DNA of 64,000 bases from Pseudomonadota bacterium (GCA_016705325.1 JADIYJ010000029.1:124001-188000); one strand, 5' to 3'. Shown: positions 44,971-55,642, numbered from the stretch's first letter. Notes: generated by a model not told the origin, from the sequence alone. Made by a program: numbers and translations.

Positions 44971-45795
44971 TCAGAGCGTGCCGAATTCCTGCGCGAGCGC
45001 AGCGGCCCGGCGTGCTCCGGCCGCCACCGCCGCCGTAAAAATACCACGCACGCCAGCCGCGTCGAGCACCTCGAGCGCGGCTGCTGTCGTGCCACCCCTG
45101 GACGTCACCTGGGCGCGTAATTCGGCCGCTGACTCGGTGGCTTCGGCCGCCATCTGGCCCGAACCACGTGCCGTTTCGACGGCGAGTTTGTGCGCCGTTA
45201 CTGGATCGAGTCCAAGCTCGGTGCCGGCTGCTTCCAGACATTCGATCAACAGGAAAAAATACGCCGGACCACTCCCGGACACGGCGGTAACGACGTCGAG
45301 CTGCAGTTCATCGGGAACCCAGACGGTCGGACCGCAGGCGGCCAGGATCGTCTCGGCTGTCTGACGCGACGCGGCGTCGACGCCGGGCATGGCATACAGC
45401 GCCGTGATGCCCGCGCCGATCAGCGCGGGTCGGTTCGGCATCGTGCGAATCAGCGGCACGCCCGGACCCAGCCAGCGCACGAGGTCCTGCAAGCGGATGC
45501 CGGCGGCCACTGAAATGACGAGAGCGCCGGAGGCTGCCACCGTGCCCGCGATCGAGCGGGCGACCTGCGCCATCTGCTGGGGCTTCACCGCGAGCACGAC
45601 GGTGCGGGCACCGATGACGGCTGCCGCTGCAGCGGCCACCGTCGTGACGCCGTAATCCAGCTCGAGCCGCGACCGCTGCGAGGCCTCCGGATCGGCGACG
45701 ATGATCGTGGAGGGCGGCGTGCCGCGCGCGATGAGGCCTCCGATCAGGCCTGTTGCCATGTTGCCGCCACCCACGAAAGCGATCCGACTGGTCAT
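44971..45795 (-). CDS. proC: pyrroline-5-carboxylate reductase
   Basis: 274 residues from ATG 45795. It performs the last step of proline synthesis with NAD(P)H. The Rossmann motif is IAFVGGGNMATGLIGGL; IRTMPNRPALIGAG and VTAVSGSGPAYFFLLIE are the substrate-site signatures, and QVTSRGGTTAAALEVLD closes the family pattern. It follows yggS by 23 bases. Confidence 0.95.
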   Translation of the reverse strand: MTSRIAFVGGGNMATGLIGGLIARGTPPSTIIVADPEASQRSRLELDYGVTTVAAAAAAVIGARTVVLAVKPQQMAQVARSIAGTVAASGALVISVAAGIRLQDLVRWLGPGVPLIRTMPNRPALIGAGITALYAMPGVDAASRQTAETILAACGPTVWVPDELQLDVVTAVSGSGPAYFFLLIECLEAAGTELGLDPVTAHKLAVETARGSGQMAAEATESAAELRAQVTSRGGTTAAALEVLDAAGVRGIFTAAVAAGARRAAALAQEFGTL

Positions 45796-45818
45796 GCTGT
45801 GTGCTCCTGTCGCCACGG

Positions 45819-46520
45819 TCAGTCCGGGCGGCGTCCGAAAATGGCAGTCCCGACGCGGACGATGGTCGCCCCTTCGAGCACGGCGGCTTCGAGGTCGTCG
45901 CTCATGCCCATCGACAGGGTGTCGAGGGCGTGACCGGCCGCGTTGAGTGACTCAAGCAGCTCGCGTAACTGGCGGAAAGGTCGCCGCTGAGCCTCCAGCT
46001 CCGCCGCCGGCGGCGGAATGCACATCAGTCCTCGCAGGCGCAGTCGGGGCAGCGCGGTGATTGCCGTCGCAAGTGCCGGTGCTGCCGCCGGAGTGACCCC
46101 ACCCTTGCCGGGTTCGTCGGCCAGCCTGACCTGCAGCAGCACCTGCAGTGGCGCCACGTCGTGTGGTCGCTGGGCGCTCAGCCGCGAGGCGATCCGCTCG
46201 CGATCCACGGTGTGCACCCAGTCGAAGTCCGCGGCGACTTCGCGTGTTTTGTTGCCCTGCAGTTGACCGATGAAGTGCCAGGTGAGACCCGGCACGTCGG
46301 CGAGGGCTGCGACTTTGCCGATCCCTTCCTGGAGATAGTTCTCGCCGAATTCGGTCTGTCCGGCGGTCGCCGCGGCCCGCACCATCGCCGCCGGCTGCTG
46401 CTTGCTGACCGCCAGCAGCCGTACCGAGCCCGGGTCCCGACCCGCACGTTCAGCGGCCCGGACGATGCGCGTACGCACTGATTGCAGTGCTGCCGGTGAG
46501 AACTGCGGAGCGGTTAACAT
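45819..46520 (-). CDS. yggS: YggS family pyridoxal phosphate homeostasis protein
   Basis: 233 residues. Fold type III PLP protein with the cofactor lysine in LLAVSKQQPA, then EFGENYLQEG, WHFIGQLQGNK and LSMGMSDDLEAAVLEG. Family members buffer free pyridoxal phosphate and have no known enzymatic reaction. It is divergent from pilT over 90 bases, a conserved arrangement. Confidence 0.94.
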   Translation of the reverse strand: MLTAPQFSPAALQSVRTRIVRAAERAGRDPGSVRLLAVSKQQPAAMVRAAATAGQTEFGENYLQEGIGKVAALADVPGLTWHFIGQLQGNKTREVAADFDWVHTVDRERIASRLSAQRPHDVAPLQVLLQVRLADEPGKGGVTPAAAPALATAITALPRLRLRGLMCIPPPAAELEAQRRPFRQLRELLESLNAAGHALDTLSMGMSDDLEAAVLEGATIVRVGTAIFGRRPD

Positions 46521-46611
46521 ATTGGGGTCCGAGGGGCTGATCTATACTCTGCCGGCCTGCAAGACCCGTCCGGTTCCGGATTCGGCTCGCAGGCTAGAGG
46601 GAGCCGACACG

Positions 46612-47652
<1,041 letters not shown>

Positions 47653-47681
47653 GCGGCGACACCGGCGCCTGAGAGAACACC

Positions 47682-48827
47682 ATGGATCGTGATACCAGCA
47701 TCAAGCTCATGCAGGACCTGCTGCGCCGGATGGTCGAGCGCGACGGTTCCGACCTCTTCATCACCGCCGGCTTCCCGCCGGCGATCAAGATCGACGGCGA
47801 GATCAAGCCGCAGACCAACCAGCCGCTGACTCCGGAGCAGGCGCAGCTGCTCGTGCGCGCGATCATGAACGACCGCCAGACCAAGGAGTTCGACGCGACG
47901 CGCGAATGCAACTTCGCGATCGCGCCGCCGGGCATCGGCCGCTTCCGCGTCAGCGCCTTCGTGCAGATGGGGCTCACCGGCGCGGTGCTGCGCACCATCA
48001 ATATCAAGGTGCCGACGGTCGACGAGCTCGAGCTGCCGCCGATACTCAAGGAAATCGTGCTGTCGAAGCGCGGCCTGTGCATCCTGGTCGGCGCGACCGG
48101 CTCGGGCAAGTCGACTTCGCTCGCCGCGATGCTGGACTACCGCAACGACAAGACCCGCGGCCACATCATCACGATCGAGGACCCGATCGAGTACGTCCAC
48201 ACCCACCGCAACTGCGTCGTGACGCAGCGCGAGGTGGGCGTCGACACCGAAAGCTGGCACATGGCGCTCAAGAACACGCTGCGCCAGGCGCCCGACGTGA
48301 TCCTGATCGGCGAAATTCGCGACCGCGAGACGATGGAATACGGCATCCAGTTCGCCGAGACCGGCCACCTGGTGCTGGCGACGCTGCATGCCAACAGCGC
48401 CAACCAGGCAATGGACCGCATCATCAACTTCTTCCCGGAAGACCGGCGCGAGCAGTTGCTGATGGACCTTTCGCTGAACATCCGGGCCATGATCGCGCAG
48501 CGCCTGATCCCGCGCGAGTCCGGCAAGGGGCGCATTGCCGCAATGGAGGTGATGCTGAACACGCCGTTGATCGCCGACCTGATCTTCCGCGGCGAGGTCA
48601 GCGCCATCAAGGAGATCATGGCCAAGTCGAACCGGCTCGGCATGAAGACCTTCGACCAGGCGCTGTACGAACTGTTCGAGGCCGGAATCATTTCGTACGA
48701 GGAAGCGCTGCGCAACGCCGACTCGAAGAACGAGATCCGGCTGCGCATCAAGCTCGAGAGCAAGCGCGAAAAATCGGCTCACCTCGACGAAACCGGCGCG
48801 CTCAAGATCCTCGAGGAAGAGGAATGA
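47682..48827 (+). CDS. pilU: type IV pilus accessory retraction ATPase PilU
   Basis: 381 residues. PilT paralogue with Walker A GATGSGKSTS, IEDPIEYVH, QAPDVILIGEIRDRETM and ATLHANSANQAMDRI. The AIRNLIRE motif is replaced by PLIADLIFRGE, as in PilU. PilU assists PilT during retraction under load. It lies 29 bases after pilT and overlaps a third, related ATPase. Confidence 0.93.
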   Translation: MDRDTSIKLMQDLLRRMVERDGSDLFITAGFPPAIKIDGEIKPQTNQPLTPEQAQLLVRAIMNDRQTKEFDATRECNFAIAPPGIGRFRVSAFVQMGLTGAVLRTINIKVPTVDELELPPILKEIVLSKRGLCILVGATGSGKSTSLAAMLDYRNDKTRGHIITIEDPIEYVHTHRNCVVTQREVGVDTESWHMALKNTLRQAPDVILIGEIRDRETMEYGIQFAETGHLVLATLHANSANQAMDRIINFFPEDRREQLLMDLSLNIRAMIAQRLIPRESGKGRIAAMEVMLNTPLIADLIFRGEVSAIKEIMAKSNRLGMKTFDQALYELFEAGIISYEEALRNADSKNEIRLRIKLESKREKSAHLDETGALKILEEEE

Positions 48828-49985
48828 TGGCGGCCGAATCGCCCGAAATCGAGGCGACCACGCCGCCGCCCGAGCGGTTTCTGGACGACGGCGGTCTGGT
48901 GGGTGTCGACACCGCCCGCAACTTCGTGCTGAACACCAGGCCGCTGTTCAAGCTGATGGTGGAGAAGAAGGCTTCCGACCTGTTCTTCAGCTCGAACGCC
49001 CCGATCAAGATCAAGATCGAGGGCAAGATCGTCCCCTGTCAACAAGCAGGTGCTGACGGCAGACCAGGTGCGCCAGGCCGCCTACGGCCTGATGAACCAG
49101 GAACAGATCGACTACTTCCAGCAGGAGCTGGAGATCGACTTCGCGATCTCCGAGCCGGGCCTCGGGCGCTTCCGTATCGCGGTCTTCCACCAGCGCGGCA
49201 ACCCCGCCATGGTGCTGCGCTACATCACCGCCGACATGCCGTCGCTCGAGGAGCTCGGCCTGCCGATGATCATGAAGGACCTGGTCATGATCAAGCGCGG
49301 ACTGGTGCTCATGGTGGGCGCCACGGGCTCGGGCAAGTCGACCTCGCTCGCGGCCATGCTCAATTACCGCAACGAGACCTCGTCCGACCACATCCTGACG
49401 GTCGAGGACCCGATCGAGTTCCTGCACCGGAACAAGAAGTCGATCGTCAACCAGCGCGAAGTGGGGCTCGACACCAAGTCGTTCCATCGCGCGCTGCGCA
49501 GCGCCATGCGCGCCGCGCCGGACGTGATCCTGATCGGTGAAATCCGCGACCGCGAGTCGATGGAATACGCGCTGACGTTCGCGGGCACGGGCCACCTGTG
49601 CCTCGCGACGCTGCACGCGAACAACGCGGCCGAGACGCTCGACCGCATCATCAACATGTTCCCGCGCGACCAGCACTCGCAGATCTTCCTCGACCTGTCG
49701 CAGTACCTGAAGGCGATACTTTCCCAGCGCCTGGTCATGGGCAGGGACGGCAAGCGCTGCGCCGCTCTCGAGGTGCTGCTCAACACGCCGCACGTGCAGG
49801 AGCTGATCAAGAAGGGCGACGTGATCGGCGTCAAGGAATCGCTGATTCGCAGCAGCGAGAAGGGCGTGCAGAGCTTCGACATCGCGCTCTACGAGCTGTA
49901 CAAGCAGGGCAAGGTCACGCTCGAGGAGGCGATTTCGAACGCCGACTCGCGCACCAACCTCGAGGCGAAGATCAACTTCGGTTGA
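48824..49985 (+). pseudogene. third PilT/PilU-family ATPase (PilU-like), frameshifted
   Basis: Its ATG overlaps the pilU stop (ATGA). The N-terminal 70 residues (ending KIKIEGKIVP) and the rest (VLTADQVRQAAYGLMNQEQ onward, with GATGSGKSTS, EDPIEFLHRNKK, APDVILIGEIRDRESM, LATLHANNAAETLDRI) are in different frames. One extra T at 49037 explains this; with it removed the protein is about 386 residues, complete and PilU-like. It has its own N-terminal tail with TPPPERFLDDGGLVGVD. A third retraction-type ATPase in tandem is uncommon. The indel could be a sequencing error. Confidence 0.85.
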
Positions 49986-50026
49986 GTCTCCGGCGCGATC
50001 GGCGATTCGCAGGCGCCGAGGGTGTA

Positions 50027-50108
50027 GCAGGCGGCCGATCCGGTGCCTTTCCCCGAGCTTGGAAAGGCAGACACGCGCTCGGGGAAAGGCACCGGATCGG
50101 CCGCTTGC
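50027..50108 (+). repeat. dispersed element, hairpin 1 (copy C)
   Basis: Perfect 28-bp stem (50031-50058 with 50077-50104), extendable to 32 bp with one G-T wobble. The loop contains GGAAAGGCAGACAC (50061-50074). GATCCG lies exactly 18 bases before the conserved loop. It starts 42 bases after the pil ATPase stop, so it could also serve as a terminator. Confidence 0.9.
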
Positions 50109-50114
50109 GAGACC

Positions 50115-50192
50115 GCGCCTGAGCGACCGGAATCGACGCCGATCATCACCGCAACAGCAGCATCACCGCCGTCGATTCCGGTCGCACGGCGC
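50115..50192 (+). repeat. dispersed element, hairpin 2 (copy C)
   Basis: GCGCCTGA (50115-50122), a 16-base arm (50123-50138), a 31-base loop, the perfectly complementary arm (50170-50185), then ACGGCGC (50186-50192). GCGCC and GGCGC close the outer stem. Confidence 0.88.
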
Positions 50193-50524
50193 TCGCAGCG
50201 TCGATAGTCGCCACCTCAGCGTGAGCTGCCTGGCTTGAAGAGCCTTGCCCCCAAAAGGGCCGCGAGCCCACCCCGACACTTCGCGACGCCTGCAGCTTGA
50301 ACTCGCCAGTAGTTGTCGGCTCCGTTACCGAAACGTGATGGCTCTTGCTGCAGGTTCCAGTAGAAAGCAGTCATTCGCCGATGTCGCAAACCGGCCAGGG
50401 GACTAAACCGCTCTCGCGGTAGGGCTGCTTCGATCCGAGTGCGGTGGATGACTGAGTCCTGAGGCTCTGTTTCGTATGTTTCGGAGTGAGGCGATCCGCC
50501 TCGCATCGGGACCGGAGCAGAGCC

Positions 50525-51400
50525 ATGAACACCACGACATCAGGCATTTCGCCGCTGCGTCAACGCATGATCGAAGACATGCGGATGCGCAAGCTCGCGC
50601 CCACGACGCAGATCGGCTACATCCGTGCGGTAAGGCATTTCGCGGGCTTTTTAGGCCGCTCGCCCGACACGGCGAGTGCGGGGGACCTGCGCCGCTATCA
50701 ACTGCACTGTGTCGATCGAGGCGTCTCCCCGATCACGCTCAACGCAACGATTACCGGGCTCAAGTTCTTCTTCCAGGTCACCCTCGGCCGCGCCGAGCTG
50801 ATGGCGAAGATGCGCCCCCTGCCCGTGGCGCAGACACTGCCGGTGATTCTCAGCCGCGAGGAAGTGGGCCGCCTGATCGAGTCGGCACGCAACCTCAAGC
50901 ATCGCACCGCGTTGTCGGTGGCGTATGGCGCGGGGCTTCGCGTCAGCGAAGTCATCGCGCTCAAGGTCGCCGACATCGACAGCACGCGCATGGTGCTGCG
51001 CGTCGAGCAGGGCAAGGGCCGCAAGGATCGCTATGCGTTGCTGCCGCCGTTGCTGCTCGAGCGGCTGCGCGCCTGGTGGCGAGCGGGTCGCGCCGAGGGC
51101 AAGCTGCTGCCGAACGGCTGGCTGTTCCCGGGCCGCGATCCCCTCGATCCCATGACGACGCGGCAGCTGAACCGCGTCGTGCACGAGGCGGCTGCCCTCG
51201 CGCGCATCGACAAGCGCGTCTCGATGCACACGCTCCGGCACTGCTTCGCGACTCACCTGCTCGAGCAGAAGGAAGATATCCGGGTGATCCAGGTGCTGCT
51301 CGGGCACAAGAAGCTCGAGACCACCGCGCTGTATACGCAGGTGGCCACGGAGACGCTGCGCGAGGTGATCAGTCCGCTGGAGAGCACCCGACCGGCGTAG
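50525..51400 (+). CDS. tyrosine recombinase (phage integrase family), IS91-associated
   Basis: 291 residues from ATG 50525 (GGAG eight bases upstream). The N-terminal SAM-like domain (SPLRQRMIEDMRMRKLAPTT) and catalytic domain are complete: Arg in YGAGLRVSEV, Lys in QGKGRKDR, His/Arg in HTLRHCFATHLL, His in LLGHKKLETT and the nucleophile Tyr in TALYTQV. Several IS91-family elements carry such an accessory recombinase directly before the transposase. It starts 333 bases after repeat copy C, though no functional link is shown. Confidence 0.9.
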   Translation: MNTTTSGISPLRQRMIEDMRMRKLAPTTQIGYIRAVRHFAGFLGRSPDTASAGDLRRYQLHCVDRGVSPITLNATITGLKFFFQVTLGRAELMAKMRPLPVAQTLPVILSREEVGRLIESARNLKHRTALSVAYGAGLRVSEVIALKVADIDSTRMVLRVEQGKGRKDRYALLPPLLLERLRAWWRAGRAEGKLLPNGWLFPGRDPLDPMTTRQLNRVVHEAAALARIDKRVSMHTLRHCFATHLLEQKEDIRVIQVLLGHKKLETTALYTQVATETLREVISPLESTRPA

Positions 51401-51409
51401 GGCAGGCTC

Positions 51410-52596
51410 GTGCTGGAGGTGGCGGATATCTTCCGCGCCCACGGCCCGAGCTGGCGGCACGAGCAGCGCGGCCACTTGAGTGTCGGCCAGCTCAAGGTCA
51501 TGTCGGCGATCGAGAGCTGTCGCAGCGCGGCCCTCGGCGGCCATGCGCTGCGCTGCTCGGCCTGCGCGCAGCCGCAGATCGCCTATAACTCCTGCCGCAA
51601 CCGGCACTGTCCCAAGTGCCAGTCGAGCGCCGCGCAACGCTGGCTCGACGCGCGTCAGGCCGACCTGCTGCCGGTCGACTACTACCACGTGGTCTTCACG
51701 CTGCCCGCGCCCATCAGCGCTATCGCTTACACCAACAAGGAGCTCGTGTATGGCCTGCTGTTCGATCTCGCCGCCGAGACGCTGCGCACGATCGCCGCCG
51801 ACCCCAAGCACCTCGGTGCCCGCATCGGTGTCACCCTGGTGCTGCACACCTGGGGGTCGGCACTGACCCACCATCCCCATGTCCACGGCATCGTGCCCGG
51901 CGGCGGCCTCGCGCTCGATGCCGAACGCTGGGTACCCTGCAGGCCGGGGTTCTTCCTGCCGGTGCGCGTGCTCTCGCGGCTGTTCCGGCGGCGCTTCTCG
52001 AAGAGCTGTCCGCGGCCCATGGCCGCGGACAGCTGCACTTCTTCGGTGAGCACGCGGACCTGGCTGATCCGGCCACCTTCGCCGACTGGCTCGCACCGCT
52101 GCGCCAGTGCGAGTGGGTTGTCTACGCCAAGCGCCCGTTCGCAGGCCCCGCGGCCGTACTCGCCTATTTGTCGCGCTACACCCACCGCGTCGCCATCTCC
52201 AACCGCCGGCTGCTGGCCTTGGACGAGCGCGGCGTTACGTTCCGCTGGAAGGACTACCGCGCGGAGGGCCGCACGCGCCACAAGACCATGAGCTTGAGCA
52301 GCGCAGAGTTCATGCGTCGGTTCCTGCTGCACGTGCTGCCAGGCGGCTTCCACCGCATCCGCCACTATGGGCTGCTCGCCAACGCGCGCCGCAAGAGCAA
52401 CCTGGCCACCGCACGCACGCTCCTGCACCAACCGGCCCCGACCGTTGCGATCCGTTCCAGCGAGGCGCCTACCGGCACGGGTCACGCGCAGCCCACGTTC
52501 CGCTGCCGACACTGTGGCGCGCCCATGCTCATCCTCGAGACCTTCGCCCGCGTTCCGCACATCCGCGGGCCACCGGCTTCGGATCCGCGCTCATGA
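51410..52596 (+). pseudogene. IS91-family transposase, frameshifted
   Basis: Start GTG 51410. The N-terminal zinc-binding domain (CSACAQPQIAYNSCRNRHCPKC) and the HUH motif region (HHPHVHGIVPGGGLALD) are present. The continuation has VVYAKRPFAGPAAVLAYLSRYTHRVAISNRR with the catalytic Tyr. After VLSRLFRRRF the frame shifts: the expected LEELSAAHG is in the next frame, consistent with a one-base deletion near 51997. Rolling-circle transposition would need the complete protein. Confidence 0.85.
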
Positions 52597-53057
52597 GCAT
52601 GGGTCGCTCGGCAACCCTAATTGCATCGCCGGCGCTGCATCCGTCCGTGCCGACGCGAACGCCCGTGGCCGCGCGCCGCTCAGGGCATCCCAATGACCCC
52701 CTCCAACGCCAACCACGCCGCTGCGATCGCGCTGCACTCGCGCACGGGCACGCGATTGCCGTCGACTCCATCGTCGTCATCGGTGCCGTCATCACTTCAC
52801 GCGGCATCCCGCGCGCTCAAATCCCCATAGCGCAGCGTCGTTCCTGACCCGGCTCAGTTCGGCCCCGCGGTTTCCTCCCTTGAGGATTGTGCGACGCCCG
52901 CCACTACCCTCGTTGGCGAGCCCACAGCGTTGCGCTCTCGCGGGCGGGCATCGCACAATCCTTAACAGGAGCCGACTTACCGCTCCCATGCGCTCGACGC
53001 AAGACCAGGGACGATCCGACCGCTGGACGGCAGAACAGTCGACAACGTGACGGTGTC
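52597..53057. other. 461-bp region downstream of IS91-like transposase
   Basis: No convincing gene. It contains the long hairpin at 52880-52965, probably linked to the element's end. The remaining sequence is unremarkable. Confidence 0.45.
52880..52965. repeat. 20-bp inverted repeat, possible IS terminus
   Basis: Arms 52883-52902 and 52943-52962 pair with one mismatch, and three more pairs extend the stem on the outer side. The 40-base loop holds a smaller stem CTCG-TTGG-CGAG. Its place after an IS91-type transposase suggests a terminal (ter/ori) hairpin, but a terminator cannot be excluded. Confidence 0.55.
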
Positions 53058-54077
53058 TCACCTGCTTGGCTTGTGTCGCTTCCCCGGAGCGGCCACGTTG
53101 CCCGGGACCGTACCGGGCCGCAAGTGCGCTCGCCATCGATTCTCGAGCACCGCATCTTTCGCCACGCTCGCCGCGTGGGCGGCGCGCAGGGCGGCCAGAA
53201 ACTCAATTGCCGCCGGGCTGGGCGAGCGATGACGCAACTTCATGAACGCCCAACTGGTTCGCATCCAACTCTGGTAGAAGATCGGCACTACGCGGCGCAG
53301 CGCCAGCGCCCGCGTCATCATGCCGAGAGTTGCCAGCATTACTGCATCCGACCTGGCTATCGTGGCGACGGCGAGCGGGACGGTCGGACACTCAATCGCG
53401 GGAACAGGACGCGTAAGTCCCACCGTTGATGAGGCTCCCAGCGCTTCGAGGAAGGGCTTGAGGGCGCGCGGCGGCAGGCGGGAAACCTGGACCAGCGGGA
53501 AGTCGAGGACATCGCGCAGCGCAGCGTTTGCCGCGGTAAGTGGATGCCCGGCTCGCGCAAAGAGATAGGCCTTGATGGGTTCGAGGGTTTCGAAGATATC
53601 GATCGATTCGTCGCCCTGCAGGATCGTGCTCTCGCCGACAACGAGGTCCAGCGCCCGTTGACGAAGCGCGCGTCCAAGAACCTCCAACGAATCCACCTGA
53701 ATGCGAACGCGCAGGGCAGGATGCGCGGATACGAAGCGCGGCAGGGCATGCGGTAACAGCAGTTCCGCGGCGTAGGGGCCGAAGCCGATCGCGAGCTCGC
53801 CCTTGTGCAGCCCCTTGGCCAGCGCTACTTCGCGCTCGAGATCCGAGACCTGCGCGGACACGGCCGCGGCCTGCTGCAGGAATAGGTAACCGAAGTCCGT
53901 TGGCTCCGCGCCGTGTCGGAGCCTGGAGAACAGTGGCAGACCGACGGTCGCCTCCAGATCCCTGATGCTGCGGCTGAGCGTTGGCTGCGCGATGCCGAGC
54001 GCATCGGCGGCGCGGCTGAAGCTGCCGTGTTCGGCCAGTGCCGCGGCATGTCGGATGAGGCGAAGGTCAATGGGCAC
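53058..54077 (-). CDS. LysR-type transcriptional regulator
   Basis: 339 residues. The N-terminal winged helix-turn-helix HGSFSRAADALGIAQPTLSRSIRDLEATVGLPLFSR is typical, followed by a substrate-binding domain. The start is a GTG at 54077. The C-terminal 30 residues beyond the domain are Arg/Pro-rich and may be partly IS-border sequence. It is divergent from two DUF1254 genes over 161 bases with a LysR-type site, so it probably controls them. Confidence 0.88.
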   Translation of the reverse strand: MPIDLRLIRHAAALAEHGSFSRAADALGIAQPTLSRSIRDLEATVGLPLFSRLRHGAEPTDFGYLFLQQAAAVSAQVSDLEREVALAKGLHKGELAIGFGPYAAELLLPHALPRFVSAHPALRVRIQVDSLEVLGRALRQRALDLVVGESTILQGDESIDIFETLEPIKAYLFARAGHPLTAANAALRDVLDFPLVQVSRLPPRALKPFLEALGASSTVGLTRPVPAIECPTVPLAVATIARSDAVMLATLGMMTRALALRRVVPIFYQSWMRTSWAFMKLRHRSPSPAAIEFLAALRAAHAASVAKDAVLENRWRAHLRPGTVPGNVAAPGKRHKPSR

Positions 54078-54112
54078 GCTGGGGGCCAGACGATAGAGGG
54101 GACGAGCGAACT

Positions 54113-54127
54113 ATACCCAGACCGTAT
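54113..54127. promoter_or_regulatory. candidate LysR operator ATAC-N7-GTAT
   Basis: A dyad ATACCCAGACCGTAT of the T-N11-A type, between the LysR gene and the DUF1254 genes. Confidence 0.5.
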
Positions 54128-54238
54128 GGAACCGATAGCCCCGGCGACATTGCCAGCCTTCCAGGCAACGCCGAGAATCCGCCCGCCAATCGGAGACCAG
54201 ACATCCACCGGTAAGCCCACCAACAAGGGTGAGTCCAA

Positions 54239-55642
54239 ATGGTTGAAATGACATCAAAGCTTCGGCACAGCCTCGCGTTCTTTGCCGCGATGCTTTTGCC
54301 CCCGCTTACCGGCAGCGCGCAGACTCGGGCGCCACTTGCGCCAACTGAAGCCAGGGCGATCGCCGAAGAGGCTTACATCTTCGGCATGGCCATCGTCGAG
54401 CACTACAAGGCGCTGTGGGCCTACGGCATCGAGCCGCAGTCACCCAAGTACTGTGGCATCAACAAGCTCTGCAACGACACGCGACTCTATGGTCCGAAGG
54501 ACACCGCCGTCGTGTCGGCCAACAACGACACCATCTACACCAGCGGAATGATGGACCTGCGCGCGGAGCCGATGATCCTGCAGGTGCCGGCCATTACGGA
54601 CCGGTACTACTCGTTCATGCTGGTCGACATGGTGACCGACAACTTCGCCTACGTCGGCTCGCGCGCCACCGGCACTGAGCCAGGCACCTACGCGATCACA
54701 GGCCCGGGCTGGAAAGGGCAACTGCCCAAGGGTGTGACACGCATCCCGTCGCCGAGCTGGCTGGTCCTCGCGATCGGACGTACGGGCGTCAACGGCGAGG
54801 CCGACATGCCGGCGCTGCGCAAGGCGCAGGCCGGCTACAAGCTCGTGCCGCTGTCGACTTTCGTCGGCAAGCCCGCGCCGCCCGCCGCGCCGAATATCGA
54901 ATTCCCGCCATTCGTCGATGCCAAGACCGCGGACAGTGCGACGTTCATCAATTACCTCAATTTCATGATGCAGTTCCAGGCCTTCCCGGCCGCAGAGCAG
55001 CCGATGCTCGACCGCCTGGCGCGCATCGGCGTCGGTCCGGGCCGCGCGTTCGATCCGACAGCCTTTTCGCCGGAGGTGATGCAGGCCATCGACGAAGGCA
55101 TTGACGCGGGACGAGAGAAGGTGCGCGCCAAGGCGGACAACCTTGGCACCCAGGTCAACGGCTGGAACATTTCCCCCGCCAACGCCGGCGAATTCGGGCA
55201 AGACTTCATGACGCGTTCGGCGGCGGCCTGGAAGTACATCTACGTGAACTCGGCCGTGGAGGCGATGTACCCGACAGCAGGGGTCGACGGCAGCAGCAAG
55301 CCGCTGGAAGGCGGCACCGGTCGCTATGTCCTCACGTTTCCACCGGGCGCGCTGCCACCCGTCGACTACTTCTGGTCGCTGACGCTTTACGACGCCAAGA
55401 CCCAGGTGCCGATCGAGAACGCGATCGATCGCTATTCGATCGGCGACCGCACGCCCGGCATCGTCAAGGGCGCGGACGGCTCGCTGACGATCTACATCCA
55501 GGCCGACAGGCCAACGACCAATGCCGCCAACTGGTTGCCGGCGCCCAAGGCGCCGTTCTACGTGATCCTGCGCACCTATGGCCCGAAACCCGCGATGCTC
55601 GACGGCAGCTACAAGGTTCCGCCGATCACCCGCGCGAATTGA
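54239..55642 (+). CDS. DUF1254/DUF1214 exported protein (first of tandem pair)
   Basis: 467 residues with a signal peptide (about 1-28, ending GSAQT). The DUF1254 part includes VVSANNDTIYTSGMMDLRAEP and RYYSFMLVDMVTDNFAYVGSRATG. The DUF1214 part has PPVDYFWSLTLYDAKTQVPIENAIDRYSIGDRTPG. Proteins of this type are common, exported, and without known activity. ATG 54239 has GGTGAG about six bases upstream. The second gene follows after 22 bases. Confidence 0.9.
   Translation: MVEMTSKLRHSLAFFAAMLLPPLTGSAQTRAPLAPTEARAIAEEAYIFGMAIVEHYKALWAYGIEPQSPKYCGINKLCNDTRLYGPKDTAVVSANNDTIYTSGMMDLRAEPMILQVPAITDRYYSFMLVDMVTDNFAYVGSRATGTEPGTYAITGPGWKGQLPKGVTRIPSPSWLVLAIGRTGVNGEADMPALRKAQAGYKLVPLSTFVGKPAPPAAPNIEFPPFVDAKTADSATFINYLNFMMQFQAFPAAEQPMLDRLARIGVGPGRAFDPTAFSPEVMQAIDEGIDAGREKVRAKADNLGTQVNGWNISPANAGEFGQDFMTRSAAAWKYIYVNSAVEAMYPTAGVDGSSKPLEGGTGRYVLTFPPGALPPVDYFWSLTLYDAKTQVPIENAIDRYSIGDRTPGIVKGADGSLTIYIQADRPTTNAANWLPAPKAPFYVILRTYGPKPAMLDGSYKVPPITRAN

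Larger units (their letters stand above)
49986..50524. other. 539-bp region between pil genes and IS element, carrying dispersed element copy C
   Basis: The first 210 bases hold both hairpins of copy C. From 50193 to 50524 I see no convincing gene. The left end of the mobile element must lie here, but no target duplication or terminal repeat was recognised. Confidence 0.5.
50525..52966 (+). mobile_element. IS91-family-like insertion element with accessory tyrosine recombinase
   Basis: A recombinase gene and an IS91-type rolling-circle transposase gene lie in tandem. After the transposase a 20-bp inverted repeat (52883-52962) may form the terminal hairpin. Borders are approximate, as no target-specific end sequence was confirmed. 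The transposase is frameshifted, so this copy is probably inactive. Confidence 0.65.

Noticed and set aside
50216..50506. 96-codon minus-strand frame between copy C and the recombinase
   Set aside because: No start-site signal and no family; most likely a chance frame at the IS border.
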